In this document: positions 56,010 to 64,000 of the stretch, piece after piece
How the letters are laid out: each line of letters opens with the position of its first letter
Position numbering within the stretch: position 1 is the stretch's first letter
Source of the DNA: Closterium sp. NIES-65
Lineage: Eukaryota; Streptophyta; Zygnematophyceae; Desmidiales; Closteriaceae
Assembly: GCA_948144175.1 (NCBI GenBank)
Contig: CANXME010002307.1
Location: forward strand, 1,137,001 to 1,201,000
Direction of reading: 5' to 3'
Length of the DNA: 64,000 nt
The notes under the pieces: generated by a model
Seen by the model: only the letters and a program-made list of their open reading frames with translations
The model's database searches: none
What the model was told of the DNA's origin: nothing
Program-made: the position numbers and the translations under genes

Positions 56010-58233
56010 TTGTTTTTCGCTCCGCCGTCACCGTCGTCTCTACCACTGCCTGACTCCGTGCTTCACCAGGTTCTTAGCCTCCCGTCTTCTACTGGCCTCC
56101 CGTTACAGGCCGGTGCACCACTGCCTGCTCCTTCTCCTTACACTGCGCAGCCAGACTCGCTTACAAAGCGTCGTGAGCCTATGTCTCGTCCTGCCTCGCC
56201 TGTTCGCGCTAATCGCCCTAGTCGTCGTGTTCCTCATGAGCGTCCTCCTCCTGTCCCCGTCACGCACACTATGGCACTTCCTCCTTCCTCTATTCCACAT
56301 CGTGTCCCTCTGACGTCTCCTCCTGTGTCTTCTCTGCCTCACGTTCAGGATGCTGAGTCTGACTTAGTTCGTGTTGCTCACCCTACTGTCACGCGTCCGT
56401 TAGCCACTGTTGTCACTGACCCGTCGTTTGAGTCTGCTGCTACGTCTGCCTCAGTTTCTGAGCTTGTTGACTTTGCTGCTGCCTGTCGTCTAGACTTTGC
56501 TGCTAGTCTTGTTGCTGAGTCTAAGTCTGTCTCTCCTCCATCCGTTGGGGGTGAGTGTGCTCTTGGCACGGACGTCCTTGAGGAAAGGCAGGAGGACTTT
56601 GAGTGTCTTGCAGCCGCTGCGCCTCATCTCGTCGCCATGCTGCTTGCCCCTGAGGGAGACCCGGATGCACCTAATATCCCGACCCTGCGCTCTTATGCTT
56701 AGGCAATCGCGAGTGAGTACTCCTCTCAGTGGCAGACAGCCATGGATGCAGGGATGGCATCCTAGAAGTCCACATGCACTTACGTCGACTCATGTGGATT
56801 TTCAGGGTGAAGCGGCCGCCGGGTTCTCCACCTGTCTTCAAGGCTCATTACGTTGCACGAGGCTTCAGTCAACGACAGGGAGTTGACTTCTTCCAGACCT
56901 TCTCCCCCACCCCAGAGATGACCACTCTTTGGGTATTGCTGCACGTTGTCGCTCAGCGTGACTACGAGCTTCAGTCTCTAAACTTCAGCACAACCTTCTT
57001 ACAGGGCAGCCTGCACGAGGAGATCTGGCTGCGCCGCCCACCTAGCTTCACTGGGTCGTTCCCTCCTGGTACCCAGTGGAGCCTCCGACGGCCGGTATAC
57101 GGTCTCCGTCAGGCGCCTCGTTAGTGGCACGACACACTGAGGACGACACTTGCGGCTCTTGGGTTCGCACCTTCCACTACTGACCCGTCGCTGTTTCTGC
57201 GCACCGACACTTCGTTGCCGCCGTTCTAAATCCTCGTGTCCGTTGACGACTTGGTCTTTACCACTGCTGGCACTGAGGCTCTCGCCATGGTGAAGTCGGA
57301 GCTGCAGAAGAGACACACGTGCACAGACCTGGGTGAGCTGCGCAACTACCTTAGCCTACAGATCACTCGGGACAGAGAATCCCGCACCATCACACTGACT
57401 GAATCACACATGGTGTAGCAGGTCCTTCAGCGCTTCGGCTTCACTTGGTCCTCGCCACAGTCCACTCCTCTAGCTACCGGTCACTCGCTCTCAGCTCCAC
57501 CTTCGGACAAGTCCGTAGAGCCGAGTGGCCCGTACCCAGAGCTATGGGCTGCCTCATGTACCTGATGACCTGCACTCGTCCTGACCTCTCGTACCCTCTT
57601 GGCCTTCTGGCACGCTACGTGTCTCCTGGTTGGCACCAAAAGGTGCACATTGATGCTGCGAAGAGGGTACTGCGCTACTTGTGCTATATATCGGGCATGG
57701 GGCTCGTGCTTGGAGGGCGGAGCTCAGTTGTCCTCACTGGGCACTGAGACACTTCTTCGGTTGACGACCAGGCTACGCAGCGGTCGTCACAGGGTTACAC
57801 GTTCAGCCTTGGCTCGGGCTCTATTTCTTGGCGGACAACATATTTGTCTTCTGTTCTTAGCTCCAGTTGTGAGGCTGAGATCTATGCCAGAGCCATGGCT
57901 GCATAGGAGCTATGCTGGCTGACCTACTTGCTGACTAACTTGGGAGAGAGGCCTTTTCCTCCTCCTGTTCTGTACGTCAACAACAAGGCTGCCATCGCCT
58001 TGTGTCAGGACCACAGATTGGAGCAGAGAACAAAGCACATCGCTCTGGGTTACTTCCTTGCTCGGGAGTTGCAGCAGCTTGGTCAGCTTCGTGTCGCTCA
58101 TGTGCCCACCCGGGCCAACACGGCTGATGTGTTCACGAAGGCCCTTCTGGCTGGTGATCATCAACGCTTCTGCACTGCTCTAGGCCTGGTGCCTACGTTT
58201 CCTGACATGCTGTATACTCTGGTTGTACAGTGA
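56010..58233 (+). pseudogene. C5 copia RT and RNase H, broken
   Basis: After a frame change, 56010-56700 holds the region before RT (GECALGTDVLEERQEDFECL, EGDPDAP). The frame stops at TAG 56700-56702 and again near 56763. RT resumes with MWIFRVKRPPGSPPVFKAHY; the GANIVSG segment before it is deleted. Further stops lie at 57121, 57227 and 57415. The catalytic box reads SVDD. RNase H is in pieces, ending NTADVFTKALLAGDHQRFC and a stop near 58231. It would copy and degrade the RNA template, but this copy cannot be translated. Confidence 0.82.
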
Positions 58234-58598
58234 TTTATATAAATGCATATATATATATTTACATATACCTGCATGTTTACTCTCGCTAGGTAGTGATCAC
58301 TGTATTGTTGTTGTTGCATATATACCTCTGCATGTGAACTAGCCTTGTGGCCCCTTTGCTTGTGCTCGGACTATGTGGTGACGTCGTGATCCACCCTGAG
58401 CTTGTATTGCTTTTCCTGACTAGTCTTGTGATCCCTTGTTCTCCCCCACTTTGCCTATGGGGGTGTGTCAAACTGTATATGTTATGCTTGATTATTTAGG
58501 CTGTAGTGGGGTAGCCAATGTAGGGTACAACCCCTTAGGCTTTTCACTCGTACCAAACTCTCTCGATAGTTCATCATTCCTAGCTACCTACTGTAACA
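58234..58598 (+). repeat. C5 3' UTR, purine tract and 3' LTR
   Basis: A TATATA-rich UTR, the purine tract ending at 58465, then a 133-bp LTR (TGTCAAACTGTATATG...CTGTAACA) related to the C2 LTR. Confidence 0.8.
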
Positions 58599-58835
58599 GT
58601 CACAAGACCAGTCAAGAAAAGCAAAGCAAGCCTAGGGTGGATCACTAACTCACCACATACTCTGAGCACAAGCAAATGGCCATAAGGCCAGCTCACACGC
58701 AGCGTTATATAATGGAGAACAAGCAGTACAGTGATCAAAACCTAGCAAGTTTAAGCATGTAGGTAGAAGTATATAGATCAAGGTACAAGTAAAGTCAAGA
58801 AGTAAGCAAGTGAGGCCAAGTAGGCACAAGGCCTA

Positions 58836-59097
58836 TATCAAGAGGCGAACTAAACTTAGTTGGAACTTAGTTCTTAGGTTTAGGAAGCATGGCTAGGAAG
58901 GACGATAGTCGAGAGTAGCGAGAGGGAGGGAAATGAGAGTTGGCCAAAGAGGTGGGGAGTTGTTCATTATAGAACGAGCAGTACAAATAGGCAAGAATCA
59001 AGAAAGGTGCACCACCAAACAAAAAGTTATATGATTACAGCATTCTACAATACAGGCAGTTATAGAACAATATATAGAATTACATACTATTCTAACA
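58836..59097 (-). repeat. Solo LTR in the C6 3' UTR
   Basis: 262 bp, related to the internal LTR of X1, with perfect TSD GCCTA (58831-58835 and 59098-59102). The uninterrupted site is seen at about 36590-36605. Confidence 0.8.
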
Positions 59098-59102
59098 GCC
59101 TA

Positions 59103-62100
59103 AATCAGTACAAAAACGTTGATGATCACTATGCTGAAGTGTCTTGGTGAAGATATCAGCAGTGTTGGCCCGAGAGGCCACGAAAGTAAGACGAAGCTGA
59201 CCACACTGCTGCAACTCTCGAGCAAGGAAGTAACACAGAGCGATGTGCTTTGTGCTTTGCTCTAGTCTATGCTCATGACACAAGGCAATCATGACCTTGT
59301 TGTCGACGTACAAGGCGGCTCTCCCAAGTCGGTCTGCAGGTAGGTGAGCCAGCGTAACTCCTGTGTAGCCATGGCCCCTACGTAGATCTCAGCCTCACAA
59401 CTGGAACTGAGAACAGAAGACGAGCGGGTAGACTGCCAAGAAACAGAGCCGGAGCCAAGGCTGAAAGTGTAACACTGTGACGACCGCTGCGTAGCCAAGT
59501 CGTCAACCCAAGAAGCCCCTACGTGTCCAGTGAGGACAACTGGACCCTATCCTCCATGCACGAGCCCCACTCCTGATGTACTGCACAAGTAGCGCAACAC
59601 CCTCTTAGCGGCCTTCCAGTGCTCCGGTCGGTGTCTCCCAGGCGCAATGTAGCGTGCCAGGATGCTAAGAGGGTAGGCAAGGTCAGGTCGAGGGCAGGTC
59701 ATCAGGTACATGAGAGCCCACAAGCTTTGGATACGGGCCACTCGGCTCTACGGACTCGTCTGAAGGTAGAGCTGAGAGCGAGTGACCAGTAGGCAGAGGA
59801 GTGGACTGTGGTGAGGAGTATTGGAAGTCGAAGCGCCGAAGGGCCTGCTGTACCATGTGTGACTGAGTCAAGGTAATGGTGCGCTGTGCTCTGTCACGGG
59901 TAATCTACAAGCCAAGATAGCTGCGCAGCTCACCCAGGTCTGTGCACGGTCAGAATCCTACCCACTAACCACTAGGATAAATAGGCTTGTTCGTGTAGTG
60001 GGTGAGTGCGCCCACACCCCCCCTGGCCAACGAGCCTGTAACCCTTCCCTAGGATCAATCGGGGATCACCAGTGGACCTCTGACACCCCCCCGCACTGGG
60101 ATGCCTGAGGTGCACACACTAGGATTTGAAACCGAGACCTTCACTCTGATACCATGTCAGAATCACAGCCACTAACCACTGGGATAAGAGGGCTTGTTTG
60201 TGTAGCGGGTGAGTGCGCCCATAACCCCCCAGGCCAACGTGCCTGTAACCCTTTTCTAGGATCAATCGGGGATCACCAGTGGACCTCTGACATGCACGTG
60301 TGTCTCTTATGCAGCTCTGACTTCACTAGGGCCAGTCCCTCTATGTCAGCAGTAGCAAATACCAAGTCGTCGACGTACACGGGGATGTAGAATGGCAGCA
60401 GCAAAGTATCGTTGCATAGAAATAGCGACACGTCAGCAGTCGAAGGACCAAACCCAAGAGCCGCAAGCATCGTCCTCGGTGTGTCGTGCCACTCGCGAGG
60501 CGCCTGGCGGAGACCGTAGCCTGGCCGCCGGAGGCTCCACTGGGTACCTGCAGGAAACAACCCAGTGAAGCCAGGTGGGCAGCGCAGCCATATCTCCTCG
60601 TGCAGGCTGCCCTGTAAGAAAGCAGTGCTAAAATCAAGAGAGTGAAGCTCGTAGTCACGCTGAGCAATGACGTGCAGTAGTACCCGAAGAGTAGTCATCT
60701 TCGGGGTAGGGGAGAAGGTGTGGAAGGAGTCATCTCCCTGTCCGTGACTGAAGCCTCGTGCAACGTAATAAGCGTTGAAGGCAGGCGGAGAACCTGGCGG
60801 CTGCTTCACCCTGAAAATCAGCATGCCATTGACTATGTTCGCACTAAGAGGGGGAACTACGTCGACGTAAGTGCCTGTGGACTTCTAGGATGCCATCTCT
60901 GCGTCCATGGGTGTCTGCCACTGTGAGGAGTAGGGACCCGCAATCGCGTCTGCATAAGAGCGTGGGGTCGGGATGTCAGGAGCGTACGGGTCTCCCTCAG
61001 GTGCAATCAGCATGGACACGAGATGAGGTACAGCAGCTGCAAAACACTTAAAGTCCTCTTGCCTGTCCTCAAGGACGTCTGTGCCGAGAGCACTCTCACC
61101 CCCGACGGACGGAGAAAAGACAGACTCAGACTCAGCAACAAGACTAGCGGCGTAGTCGAGGCGAGGGGGCAGGCAGAGGAGACGGCAGGGGGACATGCTG
61201 TGGAACAGAGGAAGGACGAAGTGCCATATGGTGCGTGCCAGGGAGAGGAGGAGGACGCGGACGCGGAAAATGACTACCAGTGCGACCAGTGCGAACAAGC
61301 GAGGCAGGGCGAGGCAGGGCGAGGCGAAGGCTTACGACGCTCTATAAAAGAGTCTGACTGCTCAGTGTAAGGAGAAGGGGTAGGCAGTGGGGATTCTGGC
61401 TGTAGCTGTGGCTGCGACTGGTCAGGCGGTGGACACAGCAAGGTATGAGTAAGGCCAGTAGAAGGCGGGAGACTAAGAACCTGACGAAGTACCGAGCCAG
61501 GTGGTAGCAGAGACGACGGCGACGGCGAAACGAAAAACAGTCGCGGCTGCAGAATGCCTCTAGCACCAGTACCGACAGCTCCAGCACCCCCAGCACTAGC
61601 GTCTCCATCTCCAGCACCTGCAGCACCACCAGCTCCAGCGGCTCCAGCAGCTCCAGCAACCCCTGTACCGCCATCACTTCCAGGACCTCCAGTAGCAGCA
61701 GTACCACCAGCTCCGGCAGCTCTAGTACCTCCAGCACGAGCACCTCCAGGACCAGCACCTCCAGCACCTCTAGAATCTTTAGCAACAGCAGCACCACCTG
61801 CTCCGGCATCTCAAGTACCTCAAGTACGAGCACCTTCGGGACCAGTGGCTCCAGTACCTCCAGTAGCTCCAGCTCCAGCGCCTCTAGCTCCAACTCCTGC
61901 AGCACCTCCAGCTCCAACAGCTCCAGTACCTCCAGTACGAGCACCTCCTGGACCAGCGGCTCTAGCACCTCCAGCGCCTCTAGGACTAGCAGCTCCAGTG
62001 CCTCCAGCGCCAGGGCCTCAGCGGCAGGCCCCTCGGCTCCAGCAGCGCCAGTCGAAAGGCTCCAGCGCCGAGAAAACCACTCGCGCAACTGCGGTGGAGA

Positions 62101-63084
62101 GAGAGGCTCCCGCAGTGACGAGGCACCCGTAGGATGACCAGCACACAAGGTACCTACAGGCACAGCACCCCCAGGCTCCGCACCCTCAGAGTCAGCAACC
62201 CCAGGCTTAGCACCCCAAGGCTCAGACGCTCACCCTCAGCATCCCCAAGCTCCGCACCCCCAGGCTCTGCACCCCCAGGCTCCACACGCTCAGGCTCAGC
62301 ACCCCTTGACGCAGCACCCCTAGCAGCACCAGAGTTGATAGCTACCTCTACAAGCTTGGCATGGTCTACTTGGGACACACCTGAGGGAGCAAGACCCTGA
62401 GGGGGGAGGGGGTTTACCGAGGGAGGACATGGTGCGAGGAAGAACGGCGGGGGGGGGGGGGGGGGGGGGGGGGGGGCGGGGAGAGGTACATTGCGGTAGG
62501 GGAAAAGATGGTAAAATGGAACCGACTCGTCAAACGTGACGTCCTGAGAGGGCAAGACACGGCGCGAGGCGGGGTGGTGAAACTGCCAGCCAGGCGCGTC
62601 AGTGGGAAAACCAAGGAAGACATAGGGAATGGCGCGGGCGGAGAGCATGTCCGCGGTGGTATCACGGACAAAGGCACGAGAGTCCTAGACCCGGAACACC
62701 GACGCATCGCCAACCTCTCCCGTCCAATGCAGTGTCGGCAAGGTCTCCGGTAAGGAGACACAGGGCCAGAGGTTGAGCTGATGCGCAGCGTACCGGACCG
62801 CAAACTACCACAAAAAATAGGGGGCAGCCGCATGGATCATGGAGGTACGAGCGACCTCCATGACTAAGCCAATGCGGTGCTCAGCAACCCCATTTTGCTG
62901 CGGAGATGCCGGAAGCGTGAACGACTGGGTGATGCCCTCCTCCCAACAAAAGTCCCGCAGGAGGTCGGAGGCAAACTCTGTCAGAGTGCAGACGCCAGAC
63001 CGGAATGTCCGTGTCGAACCGCTCGCGGAGGTGGAGACGGACAGCGCGGATCCAAGGGATCAGAACATCAGGGACCTCCCCCTT
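59103..63084 (-). pseudogene. C6 gag-pol remnant: integrase to RNase H
   Basis: From right to left: late integrase core (SFTLPASPQQNGVAEHRIG, E retained, stop before FAVRYAAH); C-terminal block VFLGFPTDAPGWQFHHP; a proline run encoded by a G28 tract on the plus strand (62449-62476); an Ala/Gly linker with frame changes (62300-61550); the region before RT (GESALGTDVLEDRQEDF, 61298-60885); RT (60824-60293) with intact YVDD; RT continuing after T3 (from 59947); and RNase H down to NTADIFTKTLQHSDHQRFC (59105-59313). Stops and frameshifts throughout. A further stop lies just before IFRVKQPPGS. Confidence 0.82.
59948..60292 (-). mobile_element. T3: miniature LTR element with tRNA-like core
   Basis: 345 bp. 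LTRs 60155-60292 (5') and 59948-60085 (3'), both 138 bp, with 69 bp between (60086-60154): primer site TGGTATCAGAGTGAAGG and a G7 purine tract. Perfect TSD TGCAC (59943-59947 and 60293-60297) in C6 RT. The first base of the left end is mutated (GGTCAG). B box GGTTTCAAATCC is weaker, and the A-box region is altered relative to T1 and T2. Confidence 0.9.
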
Positions 63085-63458
63085 TGTGAGGATCTAGGAT
63101 CGAGCTCAGAAAAGAGAATGTGAATTGAATTGAATGATCCACCTGGGTACAACACGAGGCTATATATAGTTTCGACACAAGGCCAGTTACCCAGGTGTTT
63201 CGCGAATGTTCTGAGGGTCGCGAAGCGTCCCGAACAGAACCTTTCCGAACTCACTAGAAAGCAATGCGGTGGCAACCGAATAGCTTGAGTTCGGTACACG
63301 TAACCTGGTTCGGTGCCTATAACTATAATAACTCTAGTAAAGCAACGAACCTAGGAATTCAAGCAATTCTTGCATGCAGAAAATAAGCCTAAGCTAGGAA
63401 TAGTGTAATGAAATAAAAGCAAGCATGCATGGCTCGCATAAGCCGTCGTACTCTCACA
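63085..63458 (-). repeat. G3 3' LTR
   Basis: 374 bp, starting TGTGAGAGTACGACGG and ending GATCCTCACA on the minus strand. It is complete and of the G1 family, with a TATATATAG box near 63165. The purine tract TTTGAGGGGGGGACG (63459-63473) precedes it. Confidence 0.88.
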
Positions 63459-63468
63459 CGTCCCCCCC

Positions 63469-64000
63469 TCAAAGCTGGGTGGCGTGAGAGTCACCCTGCT
63501 TGACAAGATAGTCGTTGAGAGCACGGCGTGCGTTGCCCATATCAGCTTCTGCAACCCAACTATCCTCAGTGGGGTCATATCCCTTCCAACGTACCAGGAA
63601 TTCGAGGGTCTTGCCGCCGCGGCGTCGATGAGAGAGAATGCGCTCCTATTCGTACTCGGGTTCATCCTGTATGAGAACACGCAGTGGTGGCGATAGCTGC
63701 TGTCCCTGGAACTGTTGGTTGGGGTCCTTGTAGGGCTTCAGTAGCTGAACATGGAAAGCATGGTGAAGCTTCCAAGTAGTAGGTAAGCGCAAGCGGAATG
63801 TAACTGGTGTAACATGTGCCTCAACGAGAAAAGGACCACAGAAGCGAGGCCGGAGTTTGGATGGGAGGTGAGACAGGTTCAAGTTGCGCGTGTCAAGAAG
63901 CACCTGATCCCCGACTGCTACTGAGTGATCTCGTCGCTGAAGATCGACATACTGCTTCTGGGAGTTCTGCATCGTGGTGAGACGACGATGAGGCGACATA
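63469..64000 (-). pseudogene. G3 gypsy integrase C-terminus and chromodomain (partial)
   Basis: Enters from beyond the window edge. It reads RRDHSVAVGDQVLLDTRNLN, the GPF block PRFCGPFLVEAHVTPVTFRL and FHVQLLKPYKDP, then a chromodomain with EFLVRWKGYDPTEDSW and EADMGNARRALNDYL. It ends at a TGA (63471-63469) overlapping the purine tract. The only defect seen is one TAG at about 63646, just after DEPEYE. Integrase with chromodomain inserts the DNA copy into chromatin. This is the best-preserved gypsy end in the window, consistent with recent insertion into C6. Confidence 0.85.

Larger units (their letters stand above)
55310..58598 (+). mobile_element. C5: copia element, 5' part replaced, complete 3' end
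   Basis: Contains a copia Ala/Gly linker, RT, RNase H, 3' UTR (58234-58465) with a tract ending TATGGGGGTG, and a 3' LTR (58466-58598). No 5' LTR, Gag, protease or integrase is found upstream. The 5' end is instead an unrelated protein start (55310). About 300 bases upstream (55018-55309) show no recognised feature. Confidence 0.7.
58599..63084 (-). mobile_element. C6: copia element, minus strand, both ends lost
   Basis: Its 3' UTR abuts the C5 LTR (tail to tail), stopping about 30 bases before the expected purine tract. Its upstream end is cut in the integrase by the G3 LTR at 63085. It contains a solo LTR (58836-59097) and T3 (59948-60292). Confidence 0.85.

Overview
The window is eukaryotic, GC-rich and made almost entirely of LTR retrotransposons. 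Ty1/copia elements with very short LTRs (about 120-190 bp) and a glycine-rich Gag linker, plus chromodomain-bearing Ty3/gypsy elements, are nested in one another to four levels. The copia proteins resemble, from memory only, predicted proteins of streptophyte green algae such as Closterium. That placement is an inference and was not tested. I see no rRNA gene, no functional tRNA gene and no CRISPR array. One ordinary host gene is plausible (46217-47107).

Layout. 1-2499: unassigned sequence, then antisense copia debris. 2500-19527: one gypsy element (G1), split by four insertions: a 347-bp miniature LTR element (T1), a 3'-truncated copia (C1), a non-autonomous copia (N1) and a composite three-LTR element (X1). 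19528-45801: a copia (C2) and a second gypsy (G2), both broken by a roughly 12.9-kb inversion (27803-40747) that also carries copia C3 and C4. G2 holds a second miniature element (T2), itself interrupted by non-autonomous N2. 45802-55309: less repetitive sequence with a candidate host membrane protein, two minisatellite blocks in inverted orientation, exon-like fragments and a solo LTR. 55310-64000: copia C5 (plus) and C6 (minus) tail to tail, a solo LTR, a third miniature element (T3), and the 3' end of a good-quality gypsy (G3).

Target-site duplications (TSDs) read directly from the sequence fix many insertions: TTGCC (T1), GACGT (X1), GATTC/TATTC (N1), TGGTC (C2, split by the inversion), ACAGT (G2, split by the inversion), ACCAA (T2), CCCGT/CCCGC (N2), TGCAC (T3), GCCTA (solo LTR at 58836) and CAAAT (solo LTR at 54735).

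The most unusual item is the family T1-T3. Each is a complete LTR element with two 138-139-bp LTRs around exactly 69 bp. Its LTR end, primer-binding site and internal segment together read like a tRNA(Glu)-type gene with RNA polymerase III A and B boxes. The second is the inversion, supported by two independent split TSDs. Almost all polyproteins are decayed by stops, frameshifts or lost catalytic residues, so mobilisation of the short elements would need partners elsewhere in the genome.
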